Shown here piece after piece: positions 34,401 to 47,911 of a stretch of 64,000 nucleotides of DNA. Each line of letters begins with the position of its first letter. The first letter of the stretch is position 1. The notes beneath the pieces were generated by a model, which saw nothing but the letters and a program-made list of their open reading frames with translations, did not search any database and was not told the DNA's origin. The DNA lies in contig JACAXG010000064.1 in NCBI GenBank assembly GCA_018881555.1, forward strand, positions 372,001-436,000, read 5' to 3'. The stretch is from Amblyornis subalaris (taxonomy: Eukaryota > Chordata > Aves > Passeriformes > Ptilonorhynchidae). A program made the position numbers and the translations under genes.

Positions 34401-37400
34401 ATATTGAGTAATTAAGTTTCACAATACCCTTGTGATACAGCTACAATTAACCCCATTACACGTATGGGGAAATTAAAACAGAGGGAAGCTGATTGCTCAA
34501 GTTCAGAGCTGGGGAGAAGAGCCCAGAATCACAGGAATTAANGACTAGTAAATCCTCCCGGGTCCTCAACTCCTCCAGCTATCACATGCCACACAGACAC
34601 AGAGCTCAGTGCTACAAAGACTCAGATTTTTTTGTTTAAGTTCTGTCCTGGGGTTCTGCTTCTGGTGTTCACTGGCTTTAGTGAGGGCATTGGATGCGAG
34701 GTGTTGGACACGTACACTGGGTACTATCCACATGTACCACAGTTTCATCATTTCGTGTGCTATTTAACCAAATGAAATGTCAGTAACATGGGGAATTTCT
34801 CTACAGTATGCTTTCAATTGAATTTCTTTTGTAAGAGCAACAAACACTGAAATAATTTTCAGGGACCTAAATATGAGTAAGAATTTCATGACTTTCTTCT
34901 AACACAATGAGAAAGATTTATTCTTGTTCTTAAGGGATTTTGTGTTTATATCCTATATGATTTTTTTCTAATTTACTTTGATTGTTTGTTTGTTTGTTTG
35001 AATATCAGCTTTTGATACTAACAGCTGATGCCTGTCAGGTAATTGTGCCATATCATTTCTTTAAGACGAAAAAACCGAAGATAGTGTCCCTCAGTTACAG
35101 ACTTTTCTTGTCATGCTACACTTTCTACATTATCCACAGCATTATAAAATACTCTTGTGAAACAGATCCCTCAAAGTTATAGCCTGCAACACCAGAGTAA
35201 AAAATTATGGCCCAGAGTTGTTGGAGACTGATTTTATCACTTCCTACTCTGACACAGAAAGATGTAGTGAGTCGACTACTCCACTGAACTCCCTGCTTTA
35301 CATGCAGCCCTCGGAGGAACACTTAAATGGGCACCGTGCAATTTCAGGGAGTTTTATGATCTTACCAGTGGAGGGGGTTGTGGTAGCAAATTTTAATACT
35401 CATTATGACTTCCCACACGCATATGCAAGGGGAAGAGTAAGTTACACATTGTCTGCAGTAGAATGTGAGCTTTTCCACCTGTCTGTAAAAGCCAAGTATG
35501 TAACTTTGAACTTTCTNTGTCCCTGTTTCCTACTGCATCATTTTTATGCTACCAGCTACATAATTTAAAATCAAGGTGATACCAGGGGTTTTCNTTGCAT
35601 TCTCCCCCAATCTATCAAATAAGATAAGCTATTTAAGCAAGAGCATATCTAATGAATAAGCAGGATCTATTTAAACCAACAGGATTGTTTGTAAGTTTTA
35701 AGTTACAAATCAGCATTTTACTACACAGAATTTTACAGCAGTCACTGGAGAAAGCATCTGCATTGAGAAACTTGTTTGTTCATGGCACAAAACAGCATGC
35801 CCAAATTTACATGATCCTAGATNTACAAAAGAAGACACCAAACAAAGAAAATGTGGATTTTTTTCCCCAAAACCTTGCAAGTGCAAAGAAAATGTAAACT
35901 GTAATTTGTTCCCTGCTCGGGATACACCTTGCTTTTAATCTTTGGCAAAGGTGTGAAAACTTCGAAATCCAAGACAAAAAGGGTAGTTAAGTGAATGTAT
36001 AAACATACAGACATTACTTCTGCATGTGAAATCTGTAGGAAAGGAAGTGTTGAGTTCCAGCATTGTCTGCAGGCTCTGTGGTGTCACACCAACAGGGAAT
36101 GCAAGTCTAAAGAGGACAAGGAGAGTTTGAATCGTTCTCCTATGCCTCAGTATGTTACACAAACCTGATGTCTCACTCACCTCAGGCCTTACTCCGAAGG
36201 GGAAATGGAAAAGAAAAAGAAAAACCCAAACAAATGANAAACCCAACACAAAAACAATAACCCCAAGCCACCTGCCTCTTTTAAAAATTAATATTGAGCA
36301 TACTTCTACAAAGAAATGCCCCTGTTCACATACTGGAGCTGTGCTCTGCACACAAAGCACTGGCTAAAGCTCTATGGCTTAGGTTTAGAGCATTTCAGAC
36401 TGGCTATAAAAATAGCCCTTTCTGGACATAAAAGAATTCATGCACAAATCACCCATAACTTTCCCCTCTCATTGTGGCATCATTACCCTGCCTGGGACAA
36501 AGCTTTTCTTCAGATGGAATATTTTGAGGCAGCTGCTAGAGGGTTTGTGTCTCTAACTATTTGGGTTCCTGGTGTTTATCTTACATGTTTGGAAAGTTAT
36601 TAAATTANATATATATTTGCATCTCTGAGGCAGCACCATCATTTTACAGATAACACAGTTTTTCCTGCTGTCTGTTCTCTTTTTTAACCTCTAGGCTGCA
36701 ACATTTTTCAGAGCACTCCCTGTCAGTGATATCGACGGGAAATTAAACCAACCAGCATTCCTTGGCTAGAATAAAAAATTAAACAAATCCTTCTAAAAGG
36801 CCCGGATATACACAGGAATGCACAGAAAGTTCTCTCATTTTTCTAATTTATGGTCACATCTCATACATAATGTTAAGCTTCAGAGGTACTGAACACAGAG
36901 TAATGCCCTAGAGATCAGTTAATAGCACAGAATGCTTTGCTGAACCTCAAATTCAATTCCTGGTTNGTCAAAATTCAAACCTGGCTTATACTTCCCAGTA
37001 TATTTTTTGCCCATTTATGAAATTTATGGTTAAAATATAATCATAGTTTTAGTCTTACGAATTAGAAGTAAACAAACTACACCACTTCCACAATTTCATT
37101 TTCAATTAATAAATTACAGTNCCATTACAGACAGAAAATGTTAATTCATTTTTTATACAATACAGTGATTTTTTTTTTCTGTGTTAGTGTTAGAAAGAAG
37201 TTGTAAGAAAAGAATAAGAAAGTTGTTCTNACGCTGGAATCTTCTCCTTGCTCTTATTTTTTTACCTTGAAAAACCCTTCAGGAGCATTATGCAAAATCC
37301 TGAATCAAGATATCATCTTTGATTATTTGCAGGAAAAGACAAGAGCACCGTTTTCTTTCTNTGTTCTACGTCACCTTTCCCACCTTTCATTATTACTTNC

Positions 37401-38624
37401 CTAATTTGCATACATACATGGAGGCACAAACTGCAATCACAGCCTTTTTGTGCCAGGTCTTTTACAGACACAATGGAAATGTCTCTCTCTGCAAAAGTTC
37501 CTGCAACTTCTTTTATAGTAAACGGACAGAAATAGGTGTGATTCAACTCNTCTTAAAATAGATATGTTAAATTACTCCCTCAAATTACCTGTTTCTCTCC
37601 TCTGGCTATAAGGGGAGACTGGTTGATTAGCTTAGGTAGAGACACNCACAGCACAGATTTCAGCACTTAGATAAGATTATTTTTACCTTTAGTCACAGAT
37701 TTCCAAGGCTTCTTCCATGTCACAGCCATAACTCAGGTCACAGATGATTTATTGCCTGCCCTTTCAATATGGNCTAACACATCATTACAAGACAACTATT
37801 TCCTGCTGGTATAGAAAGCTTGGTGAAATAAGGTTTGTTAGAAAGCTTATCAATAAATCCTGCAGGACACCCTGCCCAGGGAAGAACCACGATTACCTGT
37901 AGCTGGTAAGAGTTTATATACAGACGTTCTAACTAATGAATATTGACTTCTTACTTAACAACTGNTATCTAAATTGACATCTAACTGTCATCTATAGATC
38001 TCAGGGTACTAAAATCCTAATTTTTTAAGATATTCTACATCCCACAGTCACTAGGACATCNTGTTCACCTGTATTCTCAAGGAACCATCACTCCCTCCAA
38101 CTTGTCTATAATGATTTGCCGAGCAGAACACTGGGATATAATCCATCATCCATAAGNGTTTTATAAAGAAAGTCTTAAAAATACTTGTAATCCCCATACA
38201 AAAATACAGTTGTACCTTCCTGAAATCATAATAATTTAGTTCCTGCTAAACCCAAAGTCTTTCATCTTGGAGGAATGCTGACACTTTNTATTTATCACCT
38301 GTGTGTGGCACAATCTTTACTGCAGAATTACCTGCTAAATAAGAAAGTAAAACATGAAGCTGAGATGAATGAGAATGTAATCACACTAAATGATCTTGTT
38401 ACTGGGGATGCCCTCTAACACATGGCTACAGGCATGCTGCATGCTCCTTCATCTAACCCCTCACTCCCTTCTGCATTCTAGATCCATAGAAAATCGTCCC
38501 CTAATTGGTGANTCACAGCCTCCAACAAAGATGCCTGTGCCCATTCTTTTAGGAGTTTAACTATCTAAAAAAATGTAAAAAGCAGCTTTTAGAAAAAACA
38601 GAAAGATGACAGCAGAAAAGAGCA

Positions 38625-38986
38625 ATGACACCAAGTTGGNCAAGAATGCTGATCTGCTGGAGGGTAGGAAGTCTCCACTGGAGCGATCTGTTCAGGATGG
38701 ATCAATGGACCTCAATGTATGAAGTAGTGAGGTGGGGTTGGTCTCTTCTCCCAAGTAACAAGTGGGAGCCAGGGGAGGTTTAGATTGGATACCAGGAAAA
38801 TTTCTCCTCAGAAAGGGTTGTCAATCACTGGAATAGGCTGCCCAGGGAAGTGGTTGAGTCACCACCCCTAGGGGTATTTAAAAGACTTGTAGATGTGGCA
38901 CCGAGGGACAAGGGTTAGTGGTGGACTTGGGTTCATGGTTGGACTCGATGATCTTAGGGGTCTTTTCCAAACTGAATGATCNTGTG
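38625..38986 (+). mobile_element. CR1 LINE 3' fragment with internal deletion
   Basis: It is plus sense. The first about 90 bases (AATGACACCAAGTTGG, GATCTGCTGGAGGGTAGGAA) match the late ORF2 region of CR1. From about 38725 it continues in the 3' tail (GGTCTCTTCTCCCAAGTAAC, GGTTGGACTCGATGATCTTA), ending with a TGATCNTGTGA repeat. The intervening ORF2 end is absent. The GGACTCGATGATC tail marks a subfamily different from the CCATGGGCAGGGAC type. Confidence 0.88.
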
Positions 38987-41522
38987 AAAACACTCAGTTG
39001 TGCTATCCACCTATTTCTTAGCTAACATAAATCCAGCACAGATCATCTTCTGCACAATTTTCTAGTGTTTTCTAGCCCTGTTCAGTGTGTCCTATTCCCT
39101 TTGATATGTCCTTCTTCAAGGGAATACGAGGTTATTAGAGCTGTCAGTTACACATGAGACTGCTCCGAGTTCACACTGAATTCAAGTGATGCAGGACAAA
39201 CTTTCAGTTTTATCTACTTTATCTACAGAAACATAATATACCTGTTCTTCAGTCTTGGCACTAAATCTGCTGCACCGACACTGCAGGCACTGGAAGCTCA
39301 TGGGAATTTACAACTCCATGAACAGCTAAGACATATCCTGGTTTTGGCTCTGTTGAAAGACTTGGAGGAGCTTTGTTGGTAAAACAGGATTGTCNCCTGC
39401 ATAGAATTCTGGGTATATTTTGTGGGGTTTTCTTCTCCTGTGATATATATATATAAAATCTGTATCTGTTAGTTTGTAACTGTCAATTGTCAAGATTTTC
39501 ATAATTTGTTGCAGGCTATCCATTTTTATTGCCTTTTAGGCACTCTTTGAACAGGAAATATTAGATCTTATTGCACAATTTAAGCTCTGATATGTTATTT
39601 AGTTTGTCCATTTTGACATTCTGGTTCCAGAAGTGCCTTTCTACTGAAACTTTAGTGTTCCAGACTGAAGAAAAAATTAATAAAGACTGAAACAATACTA
39701 ATAAGCAGAGACCTTTGAAAATTTAGGCTCTGAAATCAACAAACCAGGGTTGAACATGCCACATTTATCCTCATGTACTGAGCTGCAAATCTGCTTCAAA
39801 GAAAGTTTGAAAACTCAGTTGCTGAAGGTTGAAAATACACATTCTTTGGCAGAGGAATACTCATGCAGACCCTCCAGGGCTTAAAATAAGCCTACTTGGA
39901 AAGTGCAAAGACAACATCTTTCAGGCATGAACTCATTCAATGCATAATCATTTTCATATTTAAATGTTTGAAGAGACTTGTTTTAGTTTTGAAATATTAT
40001 GTTTAGCATATTTATATTTAGAATAAATGGAGATGTTATATTTCTAAAGGAGACACCGTAATTTTAAAATTGCTTGATCAAAAGTTCAGGATGTTTTCTC
40101 TCTCAGTGTGACTTTTGATTAAAGCTGCACATTTCTGAGATTAATTCTTTATCTTAACCTTGCCTTTTGACATTTTGAATTAGCCTGATGGAAAGAATTA
40201 TATAAAACTAGCTCTCTACCCATACATAGATTCAGTGATGATAAAAAGCAAGATGTCCTATTAATTTCCTTGCAGGAAGGTTCCTAGCATAAATACAGCC
40301 TCTTATCACTGATTTNTTCTGTAAACCAAGGTTCATTTCTCACACATGCTGAAATGTGAGATGATGGAATAACTGACCTGCTTGGGATCAGCGGAAAGTT
40401 TTCTTTCTTAAACGCTCAATGCTTTGTTAAAACAAACAGAATCTATGTTTTCTGTAGGGTTTATTTCTGTTTCTGAACTCATTGCTTGTTCCCTAAGAGC
40501 CTTGTTTAGTTAGAGAATTCATATCTGAAAAGAATTCTGTTCTTTGGAAACTTGTGTGAGCAAATATTAATTTGTTGTGTCACATAGCTGTGTAGCTGAC
40601 ACTCCATGTATGCATTCCAAGTATTAATTCAGGTGGAAAAATTCCCTGAGTTAAAGTATGGGACATTACAATAGGACATCATATAGGTTTTCATCAGTGC
40701 AGAGCAGAAGGAAACTGTTGTCTGTGTGCAATTTAGCTTCTGAATTGGTGTAAATGACTGTTCAATATTTAGAGCAGTGCTGGATTTCAAAGGAATCTCA
40801 AGACTGAACTTTGCATTAGACTGAAGGCAGCAAGAATCACTGTGAGGGGAAATGAAAGGCATGTAAGTGAACCTGGAAGAAAAGCAAGCTCTGTGAAGGC
40901 GCAGTTCACTCTGGAGTGGTAGGTCTGAAACAGCTGTATGGCCAATTTAACCCCAAAGCTGAAGCTCATCCTTGGCCCCAAGCAGCAGCTGGCTCTCTGC
41001 ATGTGAACAACTGGACTCTGTCCCTGCCAGACCTGCAGGTGGCCACTGATGGTGAAGTTTTGTGTCTCAGACCCACTGTCCAGAGGAAGAGGCTCGTGGC
41101 ATACACTGCTGCTTGCAGACCCTTCCTAGTTTTGCCTTTCTGCAGTGAGCAGGTCTCAGTCTTGGGTTGGAGTGCTGTTCAGCATCTCCAACACTGTGGC
41201 CTACCCCATTCCCATCTGCATGATCTGCCCCAGCTGCTGGAGGGGGAAAGTGAGGGCATCCAGCTTAGTTGAAGGTCTGCAATGGAATTTCTTGTAGCCA
41301 TAAATACTTTCAGCTTCTGTTCTTTGAGGTTTAATAAAAGACCTTGACTGGAAGGCAATTGAGACATGCACACAGGAGTATCACATCAGTCAGAAAGATC
41401 TTCAATTTACTCCTTTTCATTATTTTTTCTCTTTTGTTTTTTTTTTTCTTTTTTTTTCTCTTGGAATATCATGGAATTAGCTCTGTTTAGATTGCAAATT
41501 AACAATTCTTAAAATGCCTGAC

Positions 41523-41645
41523 CATAGAATGGTTTGGGTTGGAAGGACCTCCCTTTGCCATGGGCAGGGACACCTTCCACTAGACCAGGTTGCTCAGAGC
41601 CCCATCCACNCTGGTCTTGAATGTTTCCAGGGATGGGGTCACCTT
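41523..41645 (-). mobile_element. Short CR1 LINE 3' fragment
   Basis: This is a reverse-oriented CR1 end with CATAGAATGGTTTGGGTTGG, CCATGGGCAGGGACACCTTC and GACCAGGTTGCTCAGAGCCC. Compared with most copies it lacks about a dozen bases after GGAAGGACC. One N is present. Confidence 0.91.
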
Positions 41646-42315
41646 TTACAACCTCACAGCTGAAGTTTTCTAAGACAACTCATCCCCAAAATACCTTCTC
41701 TCACAGTAAGCCCCCCTGGATATACTTTGTATTTATCAGGTATGTTTTATTTTATATATAAAATGCATGTTTATTTTCAGATTACTTTTAATAAGATTTG
41801 AAAACAAATCTCTGTGTTTGCTAAAGCATAAAATTCTCTCCCCTTTTCTCATACTTCAAAACCAGTAACTTCACTTAATGGAGGAAGAAATTACCTTTCA
41901 AAAAGTTATTGAAACTAATGACTGCAATTTCATAGTGTTCCACAAGTCATGGTGCTGTTTCTTCTTGCTCTAATGAGCAACTAACTGCAACTCTTTGTTT
42001 TGACTGCATTAAAAAGCCATTTACAAGAAAAGGTTTCTCTTTAATAATCAAAGCAGAATTCCTTCACTGGGAACTCTGAGACAGAAAAACGAAGAGAAGG
42101 ACACTAGTGAAGGGATTAGGATCACCACTTGTTTATTACAAACAGGCACAAACAGTTAATTATGGAGAATATCAGAAATGCAAATAACCCTTCAAATTAT
42201 GTCTTAGGTGCAAGGTAGCCACAGATCAACATTTACTTTATAGGAAAAGGAATTCAGTGTAGATGATCACGAGCTTGTATAGTTCAGGCAGAGGTTACAG
42301 CAATGTTCTCCATTT

Positions 42316-42418
42316 TAGGGACATGGGTTATTGGTGGACTTGGATGTGTTTGGTTAATGGTTGGACACAATCTCAGAGATCTTTTCTAACCTAAATGATT
42401 CTATGATTCCATGATTTT
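42316..42418 (+). mobile_element. Short CR1 LINE 3' end
   Basis: This is about 100 bases of the GGTGGACTTGG / GGTTGGACACAATCTC type CR1 tail, ending in AAATGATTCTATGATTCC. It is strongly 5'-truncated. Confidence 0.85.
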
Positions 42419-44129
42419 CTGATACTCTTGCTTTTTTTTTTCTTTGCACACCACAATTGAAACTGTGCTTCTTTTTATCACCTAATGTCAGATACTCCAT
42501 TTTGTGAAAGAACATAAAACTGTGGGTACATGAAACACCTCTGCATCACCAATAAAAACAGTGAATATGGCAATCACAGCTACTTTCTCTTGACTTGTCT
42601 GGAAGAAATATTGTATCTTATCTTTCCTCTCTTTTATGTGAAAAATGAACCATATTCCTTGGCTGTCCTTGGCTTCCTGCACTTTTAGACAATAACTCAA
42701 TTTAATTGACTAAAATTAGATGGAAGACTTCTACAGTCTAATAAAGATTAATGTAACAGGTGATAATTTTTCTTAAATACTTTGTATTACTTGTAATTAC
42801 ATTTTCAGGTCAAGTTTTCAAAAAATATTTGTCTATTTGGAGTTTTGAGAATTGACAATGTGGTACTTCTGGGTGGAGAAAAAAAAAAGGAAATCAGGAC
42901 ACAAATCAAAGTCCTGAGTAATTTCTTTAGTTATATACCATGCAAAATATTTTTGTTTTCCTTAATGTTCCCCCAGCAAAACAATTTCCTTGGCCTGTAA
43001 GGTAAATAACTGGGCAAGCTGCTAGGCAAGCAACCATCCCTGGCTGCACTACATGGGAGTGAGGCATAGTGTGTTGAAAACCAGAACTTACAGAAAACCC
43101 AACTGCAACTTTCACTACTAAAGAAAATTCTCTCTCAAAACGGTTGTGCATTCAAGTGGNGTGCAGACCAATGCCAAACACGGCAGAGGAAATGGAAATT
43201 TATATTCTTTCTGAGATTGGGCTTATCTGGCATCTTCAATGATGTAACTCACCCTCAAACTCTCTGCTGGCGATAATGCTGCCAAGATTTATCCCATGCA
43301 CACCTTGTTCCTTAACTAGTCCTCATCTNTATTGTTCTGGTCTTCACCATTTTCTCCTCTTTCATACAGTGNAGAAAATCAAGACAAAAGAGCTAATCCT
43401 AACTGTTTCTGAGCAGTCCTCTTTCTCCCAGTGTTTTGACCAATGATCTTGTGTGCTGATGGGCAAATAAAAATCTTTTAAAGATATGTTTTTAAATGTT
43501 TTTAAGATATGCNCCTGCAGTCTTTCAGCTTGTGTCTGTAACCCGGAAATTGATGAATGACTGCATGTTCATTCCTTCTGTGAATCCTTGTCCCTAAATT
43601 TGTACAGTAGCCTAAAAACTTATGGAAGGCACTTGGGGGATCACAAGACAACTCAGCCAAGGAGCTAATTATACAAATGCATAACTGAGGTGGTGCATTC
43701 ACCTTCCCTGCTCCTTTAGCTGTTCGTGCTTGAGTCTCACAGACTCAGCCCACTGTGTGCTGCAGGCAGGCACCATCACGTGGTGGTTTTAACAAGCCAT
43801 GCTGCTGAAGAGCAACAGAGGCAAAAGCCCCATAAATCCACTCAGTAAGGCATTTCCAGAGTTTAACTTCAGGATATGTNTGCATTAACTCAGCCCTGCA
43901 GGAGTGATGCTGAGGGCAATGAAGTTTGTGCTGTTATGAGCTCCACACAAATGAGCAGAAAGCATCATTTGTTCTTCACAAGCCCAAAGCAGGCTTCAGT
44001 CANGGTATCTATTAAAAGACAGGAAGCTAAATTTCATGGGGGTTCAAAACCTGCATGAGAGCAACTAAAGACTGCACAACAAGCCTTGTTCCCTCTCTCT
44101 TTTTCATTGCTCAAAAGTGAGGAACATAA

Positions 44130-44535
44130 TCTGGAACAGAAGTCCTCCAAGGAGCAGCTAAGGGAGCTGGGGTGGTTTAGTCTGGAGAAAAGAAGACTCA
44201 GGGGAGACCTTTTCATTCTCTACAACAACCTGAAAGGAGGTGGGGGTCAGTCTCTTCTCCCAGACAACTGGTGATAGGACAAGGGGAAATGACCTCAAGT
44301 TGCATCAGGGGAGCTTCAGCTTGGATATTAAAAAACCATTTTTTCCCTGAAGGAGTGGGTAAGCATTGGAACAAGCTTCCCAGGGAAGTGGTGGAGTCAC
44401 CATCCCTGGAAGTGTTCTAAAAACAAGCAGACATGGCACTCCACTATATGGTTTAGTGGGCATGGTGGTATTCAGACCAAAGGTTGGACTTGATCTTGGA
44501 CATCTTTTCCAAACTTTATGATTGCATGATTCTAC
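44130..44535 (+). mobile_element. CR1 LINE 3' fragment
   Basis: This is a plus-sense CR1 of about 400 bases: GGAGCAGCTAAGGGAGCTGG, a GGAGAAAAGAAGACTCAGGG block, TGATAGGACAAGGGGAAATG, CCCAGGGAAGTGGTGGAGTC and a GGTTGGACTTGATCTTGG tail with a weak terminal repeat. It belongs to the same tail type as the copies at 38625 and 42316. Confidence 0.92.
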
Positions 44536-44604
44536 AAAAAGTCACCAGCCACCAGTCTTGTCTTTAAGGAAACAGACCTGCTAAAAATGCCTAGGANTAT
44601 AAAT

Positions 44605-44646
44605 GAAATAAATATATATATTTATGAATATATATATGTATATATT
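44605..44646. repeat. AT-rich dinucleotide-like repeat
   Basis: Interrupted TA repeats (AAATATATATATTTATG, then AATATATATATGTATATA) lie directly after the CR1 copy that ends near 44535. Confidence 0.85.
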
Positions 44647-46595
44647 GTCCACAGCATGTTTCTGTTCATGCACCCTGACTCAATGCAAGCTAATGTGCAG
44701 CCTTGGTGACATAAGTGGTCAAACTACAGAGGCTCCTGGGCTCCAGCACAGCCCTCCTTTGATTCGACTGAGCCACACAGCCCATTCTCTTCCCAAAACG
44801 TGAACAAGGTGTGGTCAAACTGTGGACCACGCAGTAAATCACCAAGGCTTCTTGTAAGCCCGATCAGTCCTGTGCCATGGGTGGAATTCTTTCTGTACAC
44901 ATTTGGTTGGTCACCACCAGGGGACTACTCAATACAGACTTCAGCTTTCCCCCTGTTGAATTATTGCAAACTATGGGAGTTTTTTCCCTCTGTTCCCTAA
45001 AATATCTAGTGGGAAGCAAACATTGCTAATGCTGTCAGTTCCCAAGGTTTTACTGTAAATCCTGCACATTTAATAAAAATAAAAAGCCATGTACATTGGA
45101 AGACAAATACTGCCCCTTATTTATTTTATGTATTTACATATTTTATATATTTTATTACTGCATATATTCACAGATTTTACTTTATAAATTTACATAATCA
45201 TTCGCAAAATATATTCTCTGTTCTCACAGATCCTACAAGCCCAGTAAGGGAAAGATTAAAAATACTTCCCTTAAACCAAACCCATGAATCCCACTTATTT
45301 TATAGTCATTCGTGTTGGTGAGGTAGGAGTTTATTCGCTATTTTATATCTCTCTTGTTTTGTTGTAATGCTATTTTAATAGGAGTTTCTTATTGAAACAT
45401 GCACGGCAATTTAATTAGTGCTATCCCAGCTATCCACATACTGAGAGAGATCAGTGGCATGAAAAAACCCCCACATTATGGCCTGTGTACCTTTAAGTTC
45501 AGTCCCATTAAATAATGCTCTCTTGCAGATCTATGAAATCAATTAGGAAGTACTTGCAAAGATAGCCAAGGAGAAACTGTTTAAAGCCTTAATGGCTTAA
45601 ATATCCCTTGTCTTGATGTTAGCCCCATAAAGCTATTAGAGCCCAGTCTGGATTGCATTAGCACTATGAAAGTCAACTGCTAATCCTGTAACTGCACTGC
45701 CAGCCTCGCCTCTCCCCTGCCCTTGTGTCTACGTGANTTGTTTCTGCAAGAGGTGAAAGAATCTTCAGTATTGTCTTCATACTGAAGATGTATGAGGGAG
45801 AAGAAAATACTATTCAGTGAAAAAAAAAAGTAAATATAGAAAATGGTTTCTTCTGAACAGGAGTAGTTTGGCTTTTTCATTGTTTGTTATTGAGTGGTTT
45901 TTTGCCTCAAGAAAATAAAATTCTAGCTGTCTTCACACTGAGGAAATTTCATTAGTATAAAACTACTTACACCAGAAACTACTGGAATTTGAGGACATTT
46001 CCAGAGATCAAAGGAACTCCAGAGGATTTTGGATATGCCAAGGGCAAATTACATTGGAATATGAAGTAAAACAATTTTCTTTCTTCCTTGAGGATTTTTC
46101 ACAACAAGATGTTCTTCCAAACCTAGCTACATTTATTTCTATATTCCTTGATTTTCCAAGGAAATTTCTTTATTCAGATTTTGAGTTTGGGATATTTTTT
46201 CAGGTAATTTTTTCAGATTTTNGTATAATTCTTTGCATTATATACAGATAAAACTTGTCTAATAATTCTGTATTTTAAGTGAACCAGACTTCCAAATTGA
46301 ACTATACATTGTTTTTACTTAACAAAAAGAAAGAGAATCTTAAATACTGAAAGCAAGGAGTCACATATAAGACATGCTTTCAGATAAGATGGTGAGAATT
46401 TCCTCTGCTNTTCTGACAGACACAAGCCCACTACCAGACACAAACCCATACCAGAACAGAGAGATGAACGACTACTGATCATTAGGGAAACCCAGGTTTA
46501 GATCCCAATCCAGGCTCACCTGTTCCCCACACCCACTCTCCTTCTCCATCCTACCCCACCTACAGTCATGTCACAATCCTCTGGGACCTGCTTAC

Positions 46596-46675
46596 CTGTC
46601 TGTCCTGCAATCGTAGCAAACAGCCTGTGGGGAATCCTGGATGGGATCTTCAGTCCAGCTCTTATCTGGTAATAC
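46596..46675 (-). CDS. FAM135B: FAM135B, internal coding exon A (most 5' coding exon seen)
   Basis: This 80-base exon is read on the minus strand. It starts with one base completing a codon, then 26 codons beginning YYQIRAGLKIPSRIPHRL and ending AGQT, then one base of the next codon. The acceptor is a CTCTCCAG tract and the donor is GTAAG. In FAM135B this segment directly follows the first coding exon, which ends in a LFQRG-type sequence, so it should be about residues 27-52. The AGQT ending and the YYQIR start fit FAM135B better than its paralogue FAM135A, where I recall FYQIR and a different C-terminal half. The protein is a poorly characterised vertebrate member of a family with a C-terminal DUF676 lipase-like alpha/beta hydrolase domain, which is not in this window. 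Frame and phase match exon B exactly, although nearly 30 kb of intron lies between them. Confidence 0.93.
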
Positions 46676-47139
46676 CTGGAGAGAAAGGTAAAAAGAAAGC
46701 TGTTAGAGAAGTGGCCGCTTGATCAAAAATAAAATTCTGTGGGAGCACATCCTGGGCATCCATACTCTAAGTGGCTCAAGAGAACAGGCATGCTTAGGAT
46801 CTTTTCTTCTGCTTTTTATGTTTAATTAAAGTGGGTTTAATCTGGCCCCTCCTATTTTACACCGGGCAGAGTGGACACAATGACCTGATGTGTGACTAAT
46901 GTGGAAAGATTGTGTAAAGCACTTGGCCTCCTGTAGGGAAAGGAGACATAGAGAAGTATCTGTGATAAAAGGCAGGGAGATCAGACAAGGAGTCTGATCT
47001 CAAAATTTAAAACAAAACAAAAGAGGAAACGTCTGTGGAAAGAAACAAAAGTGCTAATCTCACATCTAAGAACATTCAAATTATGCATAGTAGTTATCAT
47101 TCTGCTGTTCCATGTTGAGTCTACCTTATCAAGAAAATG

Positions 47140-47294
47140 TTAGCATTGATCATTTGCCCAGAGAGGGTATGGAGTCTCCCTCACTGGAGATATTCCAGAA
47201 CTGCCTGGACACAATCCTGTGCCATGTGCTCTGCATGAGCAGGGAGGTTGGATCAGATGGCCCACTGTGGTCCTTTCCATTCTGTGGTTCTGTT
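47140..47294 (+). mobile_element. Short CR1-type LINE fragment
   Basis: This is an older, more diverged CR1 tail in plus sense: GGAGTCTCCCTCACTGGAGA, TATTCCAGAACTGCCTGGAC, GGTTGGATCAGATGGCCC and CCTTTCCATTCTGTGGTTCT. It lies about 140 bases from a reverse-oriented CR1 copy. Confidence 0.8.
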
Positions 47295-47431
47295 AATCAT
47301 ATCTAAACCAGTCGTACCAGTCAAACCAGAACCAGTTCTGGTTCTTTGCTTTCTCATAGTGGATCCCCGTGTTAGATGAAGGAGGACAGAAAAAGAAAAC
47401 ATCAGCAATTTCACTGACTTAAGTTACACAT

Positions 47432-47605
47432 GGAATCCTAGAATATCCTGAGTCGGAAGGGACCCAAAAGCCTCACTGAGTCCAGCTCCTGGCCTTGCAC
47501 AGGACAACCCAAGAATCCCACCCTGTGCCTGAGAGCATTGCCCAAATGCTTCTTGAACTCTGGCAGGTTTGGTGCTGTGGCCACTTCCCCGGGGAGCCTG
47601 TTCCA
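47432..47605 (-). mobile_element. CR1-type LINE 3' fragment
   Basis: This is a reverse-oriented diverged CR1 end: GGAATCCTAGAATATCCTGA, GTCGGAAGGGACCC, CTTCTTGAACTCTGGCAGG and GGGGAGCCTGTTCCAGGGCC. Its far end grades into unrecognised sequence near 47605. Confidence 0.82.
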
Positions 47606-47911
47606 GGGCCCAAAATACGAGCTCAGTCTAAACAGAGAAAAAAACTCATCTCAGTCTTCCCTCATCACCACTTCCATGGATGAGGAATAAGATGCAGTGT
47701 ACAGTACAGTACCTAATCCAGTACCTTGTAGCTCAGGATAGCTCCACCTGTTTGCAGACCTCCCACTCACCTGCTGTAAATAACACCATGTTGGTGCTAA
47801 TCTCCCTTTCTCTGAATTTTCCCTCCTTTGGTCTGTTTGTTCATAAATTCCTCCTATCTCAAAAGTATTTGCAGATGGTTTTGGCCTGATTTTCACCCAG
47901 GCTTCTAAATG

